NCBI GenBank assembly: GCA_030536315.1
Contig: JAUNQF010000010.1
Location: 1 to 40,333 of the forward strand
Direction of reading: 5' to 3'
DNA length: 40,333 nucleotides
Source: Coriobacteriia bacterium
GTDB lineage: Bacteria > Actinomycetota > Coriobacteriia > Coriobacteriales > Eggerthellaceae
Shown here: positions 8,826-22,531 of the stretch, in pieces
Position numbering within the stretch: position 1 is the first letter of the stretch
How the letters are laid out: each line of letters begins with the position of its first letter
Translations under genes and position numbers: made by a program
Notes under the pieces: generated by a model
Told to the model about the DNA's origin: nothing
Databases searched by the model: none
Seen by the model: the letters and a program-made list of their open reading frames with translations, nothing else

Positions 8826-10367
8826 TTATTTTGCGAGGCCTTCTGCTCTTGTTTCGCGAATAACAACAACCTTAACTTGACCAGGATATTGAACGTCTTT
8901 TTCAATCTTTGCTGCAATATCATGCGCCATTACAGTTGCTTTGTCTTCGTCAACTTCTTCAGGTTTAACCATAACGCGAAGCTCTCGCCCTGCCTGGATT
9001 GCAAATGTCTTCTCGACGCCTTTTTGCTCATTAGCAATTGCCTCGATTTCTTCAAGACGCTTGATGTAGTTTTCCAAAGATTCGCGACGTGAACCAGGTC
9101 TTGAAGCAGAAATTGCGTCAGCAGACTGAACCAAAATATCAAGAATTGTTGTCATCTCAATATCGTTGTGATGAGCATGGATTGCATGAACAATCTCATC
9201 ATTTTCGCCAGCCTTATGAGCTAAATCTGCACCAATAACAGCATGTGAGCCTTCTACTTCATGGTCAATAGCCTTACCAATATCATGTAAAAGACCAGCT
9301 CTTTTTGCTGCAGCAGGATCTAAACCAAGCTCAGTTGCCATAATACCAGCCAAATAAGCAACCTCTAAAGAGTGCTTCAAAACGCTTTGGCCGTAGGAAG
9401 TTCTGTATTCAAGCTTACCTAAAGTTTGAACAAGCTCAGGACTTAAGTTATGGATGCCTGTTTCAAAAACAGCCTCCTCACCTGCTTCTTGAACACGTTG
9501 ATTAACTTCTTTCTCAACCTTTTTGTGAATTTCTTCAATTCTTGCAGGCTGAATACGACCATCAGCAATAAGCTTCTTTAAAGTAACAGCGGCAATCTCA
9601 CGACGAACAGGGTCAAAACTTGACACTGTAACAGTCTCAGGAGAATCGTCAATTATCAAATTTGTGCCTGTAATTTGCTCAAATGATCGAATATTTCTAC
9701 CTTCACGACCAATAATCCTACCCTTAATTTCATCAGATGGGATTTGGATAGTCGAAACGGTAACTTCTGAAACATGATCAGATGCGCAACGCTGGATGGC
9801 CAAACTGATAATTTCTCTTGCTTTTTTGTCAGACTCAAGCTTAGCTTGCTCTTCGGCTTGTCGAATAATAAAAGCAGATTTCGAAGTAACTTCGTCTTTT
9901 AAATTAGCGATAAGTTCTTCTTTGGCCTGCTCTTTTGTTAAGCCGCTAACATGCTCAAGTTGATCATTGATGCGCTTTTCAGCATCAGCAATCTTAACTT
10001 CGCGTTCATCAAGCTCACCTTGAAAAGACTCAAGATGGTCTTCACGTTCGTCTAAGTTTTCGGCTCTTTTATCAAGACTTGCTTCTCTTTGAGAATTTCT
10101 ATTTTCGCCTTCGCGAATCTCTTGAAGCTTATCTTTGTTTTCTTCTTCGACCTCAGCCTTAATTTTAATTTTTTCGTCTTTGGCTTCTAATTTAGCCTGT
10201 TTAACAATTGTGTCTGCATCATTTTTAGCCTTGTCTAAAATATTTTGGGCTTTATCTGCAGCACTTTGTGCTGATTGATTTAATGCTCTTTTAGATATGA
10301 GGACTCCAGCTACGCCCCCTATTCCTAGGGCTACAACAACACCAATAATAATACCTATAATTTCCAT
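8826..10367 (-). CDS. rny: Ribonuclease Y
   Basis: Membrane-anchored endoribonuclease that starts mRNA decay in many Gram-positive bacteria. At 513 residues it is full length. A transmembrane helix occupies about residues 3-24, a long charged coiled coil about 30-190, then a KH domain ([15 protein letters not shown]) and an HD phosphohydrolase domain with the metal-binding HD in [13 protein letters not shown] 6-7 nt before the ATG fixes the start. It contains no Trp, hence no TGA. The window also encodes RNase J and PNPase, giving a Bacillus-like decay machinery without RNase E. Confidence 0.97.
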   Translation of the reverse strand: MEIIGIIIGVVVALGIGGVAGVLISKRALNQSAQSAADKAQNILDKAKNDADTIVKQAKLEAKDEKIKIKAEVEEENKDKLQEIREGENRNSQREASLDKRAENLDEREDHLESFQGELDEREVKIADAEKRINDQLEHVSGLTKEQAKEELIANLKDEVTSKSAFIIRQAEEQAKLESDKKAREIISLAIQRCASDHVSEVTVSTIQIPSDEIKGRIIGREGRNIRSFEQITGTNLIIDDSPETVTVSSFDPVRREIAAVTLKKLIADGRIQPARIEEIHKKVEKEVNQRVQEAGEEAVFETGIHNLSPELVQTLGKLEYRTSYGQSVLKHSLEVAYLAGIMATELGLDPAAAKRAGLLHDIGKAIDHEVEGSHAVIGADLAHKAGENDEIVHAIHAHHNDIEMTTILDILVQSADAISASRPGSRRESLENYIKRLEEIEAIANEQKGVEKTFAIQAGRELRVMVKPEEVDEDKATVMAHDIAAKIEKDVQYPGQVKVVVIRETRAEGLAK

Positions 10368-10434
10368 ATCTAACCTCCAATATTCAGTGTTTAATCTTCG
10401 TTTATAGATTTATTATTTCAAAGTACGGTTAGAT

Positions 10435-10443
10435 ATTATAACA
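10435..10443 (-). promoter_or_regulatory. rny promoter, extended -10
   Basis: TGTTATAAT on the minus strand, overlapping the recX stop codon, is identical to the element before spoVS. Transcription would start about 60 nt upstream of rny, separating rny from recA-recX. Confidence 0.5.
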
Positions 10444-10900
10444 AATAATTTGCAGCCCTAATTGCTAAACTTGTCGAAAACCCTCTGTTCGTAAGTTTTC
10501 TAACGTGCGATGCGTAAGCATTTTTAGACCTTGACGGATGCCTCTTCAAATAATCAATTGCTACTTGAAGTTCATGCTCTTTTGCCTCCGTAAGAATCTC
10601 AACCACCGAAGGTATAGACTTGTAGTCAATTTTCATTTGACTAAAATGTCTAATGATTCCATCAGTTCCTCTACAGGCATGAGATTTACTAAAAGCGTAG
10701 AGTTCGGCATATCGTTCATCGTTTACTATGTCATAATTTTTAGCTTTTTTGATAGCTTTAAAATAGACATCTTTACTGAATTTTTCTTTATTAACCAAGC
10801 GGTCGTAAAGCTCGACTTCACATCTTTCGCGATAATTAGTTAATATAACGATACGCCGAAAACAGTTACTTACCTCGTTTTTCGTCGTTGGCTTTATCAT
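10436..10900 (-). CDS. recX: Regulatory protein RecX
   Basis: Modulates RecA by binding and capping or destabilising its filaments. The 154 residues form three-helix RecX repeats rich in basic and aromatic residues (LYDRLVNKEKF, NDERYAELYAFSK, FSTSLAIRAANYLL). It starts inside the 3' end of recA (35-nt overlap in another frame) at an ATG preceded by AAAGG 6 nt upstream, as expected for a coupled recA-recX pair. Sequence conservation in this family is low, so the call rests on the pattern together with the position. Confidence 0.9.
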   Translation of the reverse strand: MIKPTTKNEVSNCFRRIVILTNYRERCEVELYDRLVNKEKFSKDVYFKAIKKAKNYDIVNDERYAELYAFSKSHACRGTDGIIRHFSQMKIDYKSIPSVVEILTEAKEHELQVAIDYLKRHPSRSKNAYASHVRKLTNRGFSTSLAIRAANYLL

Positions 10901-11942
10901 CTTTAGCCTTTTGTTCTTTAGGCTTTGCTTTTGGTTTTGCGGAATTTAGCGGCGGGAAGCCGAAGGCATCGCGAACTTGCTTTTCAATTTCGTCTCGAAG
11001 CTTGATGTTAGCCTTTAGTGTTTCTTTCGCGGCTTCTCTACCCTGTCCAAGTTTTTCTTCTTTGTAGGTAAATCATGCGCCGCTCTTCTCAACAATTCCA
11101 GCATCTGCTGCCATATCTAAAATGCAGCCTTCTTTAGAAACGCCTTCTCCAAACATAAGATCAAATTCGGCCTGTCTAAAAGGAGGAGCAACTTTATTTT
11201 TAACAACCTTAACGCGAACGCGAGAACCCATATGTTCACTGCCTTCTTTAATCCATTCACGTCTTCGAATATCAAGTCTAACCGAAGCCGAGAACTTCAA
11301 CGCGCGTCCACCGGGAGTTGTCTCTGGGCTACCAAACATAACTCCAATTTTTTCACGCAATTGGTTAATAAAAATACAAGTCGTGTTAGATTCAGCAACC
11401 GAAACCGTAAGCTTTCGAAGCGCATGACTCATCAATCTTGCAAGAGAGCCAACACCAACTTCGCCCATCTCTCCTTCAATTTCACTTTTTGGAACAAGAG
11501 CAGCTACAGAATCAATTACAACTACCGAAATTGATTTGCTTCGTACTAACATATCGCAAATTTCAAGACCTTGCTCACCTGTATCTGGCTGAGAAATTAG
11601 CAGGTTGTCAACATCAACACCAAGCTTTGCGGCATAAACTGGATCAAGTGCATGCTCCGCGTCAATATATGCTGCGATGCCACCTTGTGCTTGAGCTTCG
11701 GCAACAATTTGAAGCCCTAAAGTAGTTTTTCCACTTGATTCGGGTCCGAAGATCTCTACGATTCTGCCCCTTGGAACGCCTCCAATACCTAATGCGGCAT
11801 CTAGCGAAAGAGCTCCTGTTGGTATAACGCCCATATCGAAAGTTGTTGAGCCTTCGCCCATTTTCATAATTGAGCCTTTACCAAATTTTTTAATGATTTG
11901 ATCGGTGGTAGATTTTAACAATTCTTCTTTATTTTCTTCCAT
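10866..11942 (-). CDS. recA: Recombinase RecA
   Basis: Forms ATP-dependent filaments on single-stranded DNA for strand exchange and triggers LexA self-cleavage. It has 358 residues with Walker A GPESSGKT at 66-73, the same numbering as the E. coli protein. TGA at 11073-11075 is residue 290 in SGAWFTY. E. coli RecA has Trp290 in the matching SGAWYSY, making this one of the clearest proofs that TGA means Trp. Reading on restores the missing 68 residues, including LGQGRE and a Lys/Ala/Asp-rich tail. I start at MEENKEE (11942) because AGGGAGA lies upstream; an ATG six codons earlier has no ribosome binding site and would interrupt that site. Confidence 0.97.
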
Positions 11943-11982
11943 CCTTAAATCTCCCTTCATATAAACAATTTTTAAATTTTTG

Positions 11983-12004
11983 CCTATACGCTAGCTTATA
12001 TAGG
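11983..12004. promoter_or_regulatory. Inverted repeat upstream of recA
   Basis: CCTATA and TATAGG form perfect 6-bp arms around a 10-nt centre containing the palindrome GCTAGC, 40 nt before the recA start. It stands out in the AT-rich 197-bp gap after pgsA/cinA. It may be an operator, but it does not resemble the repeat in the lexA promoter, so LexA binding is unproven. Several AT-rich -10-like hexamers lie nearby and I could not choose a promoter. Confidence 0.35.
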
Positions 12005-12139
12005 AAGGCGAATATTATTAAAAATTGCTTATACTTTCAAGCAAAATCGCAAATTAATTATAATTCATTACCAGCACTTTTTATTAAAAAATAATATAAA
12101 ATTTTTAAATTAAAATAACAATTATTAAAGAAAAATAAA

Positions 12140-13249
12140 TTAAGGCAACTCTGAGAGAAGCGTTTTAAATATTTTTAAAGATTTTTCTACTGCCGATGTT
12201 CGAATTTCATCTCGCGATCCACTAAATTTAAATCTTTTTGCCTTAACGTCTTTTTTGTTAGCGAATCCAATATATACAACACCAACCTCTGTTCCAAATT
12301 CGTCTTTGTCAGGACCTGCAATACCCGTTGTGCTTATCGCAATATCGCAATCAAGTTTTGCTACGGCAGACTTCGCCATTTTTTTAGCTGTCTGTTCGTT
12401 TACGGCTCCGTAATTTTTAAGATGAACCGGATCAACGCCAAGCAACTTTTCTTTCACAGAATACATATAACTAACAATTCCGCCAGAAAATACATTGCTG
12501 GCTCCTGGCACCTTAACTATCGAAGAAGAAACAAGGCCACCGGTTAAGCTTTCAGCGCTGCCAATTTTGACGCCTTTTGCTTTTGCGAGCTCTACAACCT
12601 CACGAGCAAGTTCCCCATTGTCGCTTGTTTTCGAATCAAAAACCTCGCGAGCGTTGTATAAATAATCAATCATCGAAACAACGGTTAAGATGAGCGCGAT
12701 AATCATCACAATCCATGCAACAATATATAGCGGATTGGCGATGTCCTGAGCCCCACTTGAAGCAAGCGATTCCTTCAAAATAAACAAGATAATTGCTATT
12801 AGCTGAGTTACCGTTTTAGCTTTGCCATATCAGCTAGCTGCAATAACCATGCCTTTCGAAGCAGCAAGCATTCGCACGCCAGCAACAATAAACTCTCGCA
12901 TCAAAATAATTAAAACAACTCACGAAGGCAAAACATGAAGTTCTATCAAGGCAACAAGAGCAGCAAAAACTAAAATCTTATCTGCAAGAGGATCCATGAA
13001 TTTCCCAAAATCAGTAACTTCATTTCTGCTTCTTGCTAAATAGCCATCAACGCTATCGGTAAGAGACAAAATAACAAAAATTACAAGCGCAACTCATGGC
13101 TTTAGAAAATCAAGACCGCCACTATTGTCAATCCACGAAGGCCAAGGAGAAATAAGCGCAACAACAAAAACAGGAACAAACAATATGCGAATAATTGTGA
13201 CAATGTTTGCTGCCGTTCAAATCGTATTTTTCTTCTTGCTTTTAGACAT
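12140..13249 (-). CDS. pgsA: Fused phosphatidylglycerophosphate synthase (PgsA) and CinA-type amidohydrolase
   Basis: One 369-residue reading frame joins two enzymes normally encoded separately. Residues 1 to about 205 are PgsA, the membrane enzyme making phosphatidylglycerophosphate from CDP-diacylglycerol. It has the CDP-alcohol phosphotransferase motif (DSVDGYLAR, then G-x3-D-x3-D in GKFMDPLAD) and several membrane helices. Residues from about 210 are the CinA C-terminal domain, a nicotinamide-nucleotide amidase, with [20 protein letters not shown] and TTGIAGPD. No stop or restart separates them. Four TGA codons (13217, 13094, 12920, 12830; residues 11, 52, 110, 140) are Trp, all in the PgsA half, which explains why only the CinA part shows under the standard code. 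AGGAG precedes the ATG, which overlaps the rimO stop by 8 nt. The CinA N-terminal MoCF domain is absent. Confidence 0.9.
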
Positions 13250-14549
13250 TAATAACTCCTACTAAATCATAGCCTTCAGTGTCTAATATTTTAACATTTA
13301 GATAATCTCCAATGTTTATTTTTTTATCATCGAACTCACTTATAAAAACAACGCCATCTATATCAGGAGCTTGAAAATAAGCACGTCCAAAATAACGACC
13401 CTCTTCAATTCCCTCAATTAAAACATCGAAGCTCTCGCCCACAAGCTCACCCAACTTCCCAAGACTTATCTCATCAGCAATCTCACGAAGTTTATTTGTC
13501 CTTGAATATTTATCCGTTGCGTTAACTTGAGCATCCATAAGAGCTGCTTTTGTGCCTTCTTCGCAAGAATACTCAAAGCATCCAGCATAATTAAGCTTTA
13601 TCTCTTCAATAAAATCGCAAAGCTCATCGAAGTCATCATCGCTCTCGCCAGGGAAACCACATATAAAAGTCGATCTTAACGTGACACCCGGAATGGCACT
13701 TCGTAATTTATTAATAAGAGAGCTAAACGAATCTCTATCTCCACGCCTGCCCATAGCTTTTAAAATCTTAGCGTTGCAATGTTGCATTGGCATATCGATA
13801 TAGTTAATTAAGTTCTTGTTGTTTTTAAAAGCATTTATCAAATCATCGTCAATAGTTTCAGGATAAACATAAAGCAACCTAAAGTTTAGATCTGGAAAAC
13901 TCTCACAAAGATTATTAGTAAGCCAAGCAAGGTTTTTGCTATCAAGGTCGCAACCTCACACTCCACAATCTTGAGCAACCAAAACTATCTCTTTAGCTCC
14001 AAGGTCGCGCTGCTCCTCAACATCTTTAACAATTTCATCATAGCTTGAACTTTTGTATTTGCCACGAATAAAAGGTATCGTGCAATAACTACATCTTCTG
14101 TTACAGCCCTCAGAAATTTTCACATACCCAAACGCCGAAGACGAAGTCCCCTTTGCTTCATCCTTTTTTGAAGGTTTAATATCAAAGCTTTTAATAAGAT
14201 CGCAAATTTTTTCTTCATCAGCACATGAGATGAAAGCATCTGCTTCACTTAAAGATTTTTTAAGTTCGTCCTTATATCTTGACACCAAACATCCGCAAAC
14301 AATAATCTTTTTGTCTTTGTAATAATTTCTATATTCAAAAAATGTATCGATGCTCTCTTGCGTGGCTGCTTCAATAAAAGCACAAGTATTTAAAATAATG
14401 ACGTCGGCCACAGAAGCGTCTTCGACAATATTTAGACCGGCACTTTTAACAAGTCCTTCCATCTTAAAAGTGTCAACTTCATTTTTCGCACAACCTAAAG
14501 TGTCGAAAAATACATTTAGCGACGTTTTTTTAGTATTTGATTTTTCCAT
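13242..14549 (-). CDS. rimO: Ribosomal protein S12 methylthiotransferase RimO
   Basis: Radical SAM enzyme that methylthiolates a conserved Asp of ribosomal protein S12. The 435 residues contain MTTase cluster Cys (DTLGCAKNEVD, NTCAFIEAA, VCGCL), the SAM motif EGCNRRCSYC, and a C-terminal TRAM domain. The GCAKN motif and CNRRCSYC favour RimO over MiaB, which is encoded elsewhere here. TGA at 13956-13958 (residue 198) is Trp in DCGVWGCDL, splitting the SAM barrel if read as stop. The gene follows rodZ by 2 nt and overlaps pgsA by 8 nt, so it probably depends on the rodZ promoter. Confidence 0.95.
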
Positions 14550-14551
14550 GA

Positions 14552-15859
14552 TTAGCTCGAGGTTTTATGCTTGGTCTTTCAAGCATTTAATCATTCTTTA
14601 AAATCAACAGTGTAGTTATAAACACCAACGCCCTTTGTGTCTTGAGGCTGAACAAGTTCGTTGTCAACATAAATCTCAACACCTTCAGGCTTAGAGGTTA
14701 CAAACTTAAGTACGTCAGTGACTTTAAATGTGTTGGTCTCTCCCGCCTTAACTTCGCGAGCAAGTGTAGGATGGGAGCTATTACTACCTTCGTAAATCTC
14801 CATATAAACGCTATAGCCGTCTTTTACCTTGTACTTAAACTCAACCTCTTTTGGTTCGCTGACAGCATTTTGCTCTTGGTTTTCGCTGTTGTCCCTATTT
14901 GGATTTTCAACATCAGAGATACCCACAACATTTAGGTTTGAAACATCGGTTTTGTCATTTTCATGTTGTTTACCAACGAAGAAAAACACACAAATCAAAA
15001 TAATAATTAAAACAATAACAGCAGCTCCGATGACAGGAATCATCAATTTAGATTGAGCCGCATTATTAGCCCCTTTATTTTGATAAATATTCATAAAGTT
15101 ATAGGATCCGTTAGCACGCTTATTAGTTGCGGTGCTGTTTGGATTTTCCATTTCGCTAAGCTCGTAAGAATCCTTGCGAGACAACTTTTGACGCTTGGTC
15201 ATATTCTTTCTTTTTCGGCTTTCAAGACGCTCTTTGGCTGATTTATAATCGTCGCCAACAAGCAAATCTCTGTCAGTGTCTGCATTAGTTTTGTAAGCAG
15301 TTCTGCTATGCGAAGGGTCACTTTCTCTATCAAGCTCTCGTCTTGCACGAGGAGTGTTCTTGTATTTATTACCAAACACGTGTATTGTTCTAGAACCAAA
15401 GGCCGAAGTTGCTTCGCCTTCGCTGCCTTCGATATTTTCCTTCTTTCTTCTACGCGATTCCTCTATTTGCTGCCTTGGAGTTTTATATCCCGAACTAACT
15501 TTGGTTGTTCGTGGAACCCTCTTTCTGTTCTCTTCAGAAATTTGTTGAGCAGACTCGCGCTTCTTACTAATTTGAAAAGAATACTCAGCATCCAAAAACA
15601 TATTTGTAATTTTATTAGCATCAAGTCCAAGCAAACGCGCATAAGACTTAATCATGTTTCGCGAATAACCTTGAGGAGGAATCTTCGAAAAGTCGCCCTC
15701 TTCAATAGCAATCAAAATGTCCTCACGAACATGAAGGTCCGCAGAAACCTCAGTTAAGCTAATACCGTGGCGCTCCCTCGTTTGACGAAGCACTTCGCCA
15801 TAACTTTGGGCGCTGCCATCAAGGTTTAAATCTCTATTTCTTCTATAATTTCTTGCCAT
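14552..15859 (-). CDS. rodZ: RodZ-like helix-turn-helix membrane protein
   Basis: Probable cell-shape protein linking the cytoskeleton or elongation machinery to the membrane. The 435 residues have an N-terminal helix-turn-helix of the RodZ/HTH_25 type (about 17-85: GEVLRQTRERHGISLTEVSADL). A long Arg/Lys/Ser-rich linker follows, then one transmembrane helix (about 272-296) and an extracytoplasmic beta domain (DUF4115-like). Two TGA codons near the end (14591-14593 and 14579-14581; residues 423 and 427) are Trp, adding 13 residues, WLNAWKTKHKTSS, before TAA. That end lies exactly 2 nt before rimO. The start has no ribosome binding site and sits 10 nt after a consensus -10 box. The linker is longer than in typical RodZ. 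Confidence 0.88.
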
Positions 15860-15869
15860 AGGGGTATGA

Positions 15870-15898
15870 ATTATATATTTTTTGCCTTAAATGTGCAA
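15870..15898 (-). promoter_or_regulatory. rodZ promoter (leaderless)
   Basis: TTGCAC (15893-15898) and TATAAT (15870-15875) are 17 bp apart on the minus strand, a near-consensus sigma-70-type promoter. The -10 box ends only 10 nt before the rodZ ATG and the interval has no Shine-Dalgarno sequence, so the transcript should be leaderless. The -35 hexamer equals that of lexA. Confidence 0.75.
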
Positions 15899-15907
15899 GC
15901 AACGGCC

Positions 15908-18469
15908 CTATTCAATGTCTTCTTCGACCAAAGCACTACTATCGAAGTCCTTGCCTGGCTTTTCAATCACTTCAGTCTTTTTAGGTTCATCATTATCTTC
16001 CGTTTTTGCTGGCGAAGGCTCAGATTCCAAGGCTTTAATTTGCTCAAGCTCTGACATATCAACCAAAACTTCACGAGGCTTAGAACCGTTTTGAGCTCCT
16101 ACAATGCCCTTTTCTTCAAGCATATCCATGATTCGACCAGCTCTTGCATAACCAATTTTAAATCTGCGTTGCAAGCTAGAAGTTGATCCGTGCTGGGCAT
16201 TTACAATCATCTCTGCTGCTTCCCAGAACAGCGAATCATCGTCTCCTGCTGCACCATTTCCATAATTTCCATTTCCACCTTCAGCAACATTAATCAAATT
16301 AGTCTTTAAAATGTCATTGTGGTATTCTGGCTCTCCTTGCTCTTTTAAGTGTTTAACAAGGGCTGAAATCTCATCTTCGGTGACAAAACAACCTTGAACA
16401 CGAAGAGGCTTCGAAAATTCTGGTTTAGAAAATAGCAAGTCGCCAAGGCCAATCAAGCTCTCAGCACCTCCAGTATCTAAAATTACGCGAGAATCAATTC
16501 CGCTTGCAACATTAAAAGCAATTCTTGTAGTAATGTTTGCCTTAATAAGACCAGTTACAACATTTGTAGAAGGCCTCTGCGTTGCTACAATCAAATGAAT
16601 TCCAGCGGCACGAGCAAGTTGAGCAATACGCGAAATGGAGAATTCGACTTCTTTGCCAACAGCCATCATTAAGTCAGCAAGCTCATCAATTACAATTACA
16701 ATATATGGAAGCTCCGACAAATCCGCAGCTTCTCGGTCACGTTTGCTCATTTTTTGTATCATGGCATTGTAGGCCTCAATGTTTCTAACCTTGTTTTCGC
16801 TAAATAATTTAAGACGGCTTTCCATCTCGGCGACTCCCCACGTAAGCGCACTGGCAGCTTCTTTAGGTTCAGTAACTACTGGAACATAAAGGTGTGGAAT
16901 TCCATTGTATGGAGTAAATTCAACTCGCTTCGGGTCAATTAAAATAAGCTTAACTTCCGAAGGTGTAGCGCGCATAAGTATTGACGTGATCATAGCATTA
17001 ATGGCAACCGATTTACCTGAACCGGTGGTACCACCAATAAGTAAGTGAGGCATAGTTGCAAGATTGGCGGTGATTGCGTTGCCTTCGACATCCTTACCAA
17101 TTGCCATTTGGAGTGGCCCCTTCTTCGCTTTACCCAAAACTTCGCTGAGCAAAACAGTTTGTCTATCATCGTTTGGAATTTCAATTCCTACATATGTTGT
17201 GCCTGGTATAGGTGCAAAAACGCGAACTCCAGGAGCAGCAAGAGCAAGCGCAATATCGTCATTTAGAGCTGTGATTCTGCTAACACGAACACCTGCCGGT
17301 AGGTCAACCTTAAACAAAGTAACAGTTGGTCCTGGAACCCAGCCAACAACATTTGCCTTGATTCCAAATTCTTCTAATGTCTCTTTAAGTTTTTCAGATT
17401 TTGCCTTAAGCGAATCTTCGGACTGAGTAACTTCGCCTCCTTCGCTTGGCGCTTTTAGAATATCAAAACTTGGAAGCGCAAAACCCTCCAATGGTTTAGG
17501 AGTTGCAGCAGGTTTTTTATCAAGAAGCTGTGTTGGCTTTGCGCTTTCTTCTTCCTTCTTTTTAGCATTCTCTTTAGCAGCTTTATTTGTGTCAGGTCCA
17601 CCAATTTGTCTTGTTTGATTCTGGCCAGGATCGTAATTAAAGTCTTCTTTGTCTTTTTCTTTTTGATCCTTAAATCCCATAATACGAGTCTTAAGACCTG
17701 GCTTTTTACCCTTATTATCTTCAATTGCCATAGTTTTTTGAACGGCAGCGTCAATTGCAACGGTCTCATCCCCTTGCGCTTCTCCGGCCTCTTCAGCTTC
17801 GCGAGCAGCCTTAGCAGCAAGTCTGGCACGCTTTCTCTCTTCAAGCTCGCGTTCGATATCTTCTCGGCGCTCATTAATGCGCGTAACAATTGTCGTGATA
17901 GAGAGCCCAATAACAATAAGGCCTGCAATAATCATGCCAATCATAAGAATAAGTGAAACAACATTTCCAAGCAAGGTATAGCCAACTCAAGAAAATGCAG
18001 ATCCAATAATTCCACCATAGTTAATTATGGTTTCGTAGTCAAAAAGTTGCTCTGGCCTGTTCATAGCAATAGCAGTTGAGCATAAAGAGATAATTGTCAA
18101 AACTGCAACGAAGATCAGGCTCAAGCCAATTGCAACTCGGACAGAAATTTTTTGCCTCTCCATTCTAAAGAAAAACGAACCGCCCCAAATAATTAAGGCA
18201 AACGGGAATATAAACACACCAACGCCGAAGATGAATCTAAGAATGTTTACCAAAAACGAAGTAACCGGCGCATCTGTCGGGACGAGCGAAACAGCAAAAA
18301 GCGCAACGCCAACAACAATCAAAACCACTGCCACAATGTCAGTTTTTGCACGAGAATCAATAATTTCCTCGCCGCCTTTAGCGTGCTTTACTTTTCCGTT
18401 GTTTGTTCTTTTTTGTTTTCCAAACGAAGCTGTCTTCTTGGTTTCTTTGTTCTGCTTTTTTTGTGCCAT
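15908..18469 (-). CDS. ftsK: DNA translocase FtsK/SpoIIIE
   Basis: Septum-located hexameric motor that pumps chromosome ends during division. The 853 residues have a basic N-terminus, about four membrane helices (within residues 45-195), a charged linker rich in Lys/Glu/Pro, the alpha/beta motor with Walker A GGTTGSGKS and Walker B VIVIDELADL, and a C-terminal gamma winged helix (RRFKIGYARAGRIMDMLEEKG) that reads KOPS-type DNA sites. TGA at 17987-17989 (residue 161) is Trp at the start of the last membrane helix; a stop there would split anchor from motor. AAGGA precedes the ATG, 18 nt after rnj. Stop is TAG. The rodZ promoter lies just downstream. Confidence 0.96.
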
Positions 18470-18487
18470 TTTAGTTCCTTTTTTAAA

Positions 18488-20317
18488 TTACAGCTCAATA
18501 ATATTTACAACTACCATAGGTCTTTGGTTTGTCCTATCTCACAAAAGCGAAAGAAGCGCATCCTTCGCCGCTTTTCTTATATGATTATTGTCGGTGCTTT
18601 TCTTTAGCTCTTTATTTATCGAACGCACAACAACGTTTCGCAAATCATTTTGAAGATCAGCATCATCGCCGCCAGAAACACCTCGTAAATTAACAAAAAC
18701 AGGACCGATAATTTGCTTTTGTTTGTAGTTTATAGCGGCACTTACAACGGCAATTCCACCCTCGCCAAGGAAGTTGCGCTCCTTCAAAACATCTTGCGAA
18801 GTGTCTCCCACGCTCAAGCCATCAACATAAACAACACCGCTTTGAACTGGCTCTAATCGACGAATCCCAGAAGTCGACATTTCAATAACATCCCCATTTT
18901 CACATAGGAAAATCTTGTCATGATCAACGCCGCATTTTTCGGCCAACTTCGCATGAGCAAGCAAGTGAACAGCTTCGCCATGAACAGGCATAAAGCCATA
19001 TGGATTGCAAAGCGAAATCATCATCTTAAGCTCTTCGGACGCCGCATGCCCTGAAACATGAACAGGCGCAATTGTTTTGTCGACAACATTAACACCAAGC
19101 TTAGCAAGATTATTTACAACTGCCGAAACTGCTTTTTCGTTACCAGGAACAGGCGTCGCTGAAATAATTACAGTGTCTCCCTTTTCTGCGGTTATCCTTT
19201 TATGAGAATCTGTAGACACTCTTGCAAGAGCGCTAAGCGGCTCGCCTTGACTTCCAGTACATAAAATTACAGCATCGCTTGAAGGAATATTGTCAAGTTC
19301 ATATGCGTCAATTATGTGTTCGTCAGATACATGCAAATAACCAAGATTTCTGGCAATTTCTACATTTTGAACCATCGAACGTCCAGCTACAACAACTTTT
19401 CGGCCACATTTAATTGCGGCATCGCAAACTTGTTGAACTCTGTGAATATGGCTTGCAAAGGTAGCAACAATGACCTTTCCCTTCGCATCGCGAATAATTC
19501 GCTCAAGTTCAGGACCAACCGTACTCTCAGACGGAGTAAACTCCTTAACATTTGCGTTAGTGGAATCACTCATCAAAAGGTCAATGCCGGTCTTCGCAAA
19601 TTTTGAAATTAAATCAAAGTCAGTTGTCTTGCCGTCGATTGGAGTTTGGTCCAATTTAAAGTCTCCCGTGTGCAAAATATTTCCAGCAGGAGTTTGGATA
19701 AACATGCCAACGCATCCAGGAATCGAGTGGTTGACCTGGAAAAACGAAATTTGGAAACAACCTGTGTTTATAACATCGCCAGGCTTGATTTCGTTAAATG
19801 AAATATTTTTGATGTCGAATTCTTCAAACTTTGCCTTAATAAAACCAATGGCAAGCTTCGTAGCGAAGATTGGCACCGGCCTTCCCAAGTCTTGAATAAG
19901 ATACGGCAAGCATCCAATATGATCTTCGTGACCATGGGTAATAACAATAGCTTTTAACTTGTCAGCATGTTCTAAAACATATGTGTAATCAGGCAAAATA
20001 AGGTCAACGCCAGGATGAGCATCGCTTGGAAACATCATTCCGGCATCGTCTAAAATCATGCCATTTTCGCACTCAAAAACGGTCATGTTATCGCCAATGG
20101 CATCAAGACCGCCAAGCGGAATAACACGAAGCTTCGCGTTTTTGTCCTTTTGAACAGAACCGCGCTTAGTAGATTGTTTCTTATTTTGGTCCTGATCAAA
20201 GTTGCCGCGCGAAAGCTTCGGACGAACCTTGTTTACTTGAACATGTTTATAATGATGTGTTCGGTTTCGATTTTGCTTATTTTTCTTTTGCGGTTTTTTG
20301 TTGTTTTCTTTCTGCAT
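18488..20317 (-). CDS. rnj: Ribonuclease J
   Basis: Metallo-beta-lactamase ribonuclease with 5' exonuclease and endonuclease activity. The 609 residues begin with a basic Gln/Asn/Lys tail of about 60 residues, followed by the beta-lactamase fold (GGLDAIGDNMTVFE, metal-binding HGHEDHIG near residue 135, HTGDFKLD), beta-CASP (SDSTNAN, VATFASHIHRVQQ, CTGSQGEP) and the C-terminal domain. TGA at 18539-18541 (residue 593) is Trp. Reading on gives WDRTNQRPMVVVNIIEL and TAA, and RRPM-like ends are typical of the family. GGAG is 5 nt before the ATG, 24 nt after pnp. The family signature usually reads GEIGKN; DAIGDN here is a mild deviation outside the metal ligands. Confidence 0.95.
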
Positions 20318-20341
20318 TTAAACTCCGTTAATTTTATTTGT

Positions 20342-22507
<2,166 letters not shown>

Positions 22508-22531
22508 TTTCTCCTCGTTTCGTTTCTAGTT

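Noticed and set aside
11943-11960. Upstream ATG start for recA, adding MKGDLR
   Set aside because: No ribosome binding site precedes it and it would overlie the good AGGGAGA site of the chosen start.
12005-12139. Terminator or small RNA between pgsA/cinA and recA
   Set aside because: The stretch is almost pure A/T; any stem found is weak and expected by chance at this composition.
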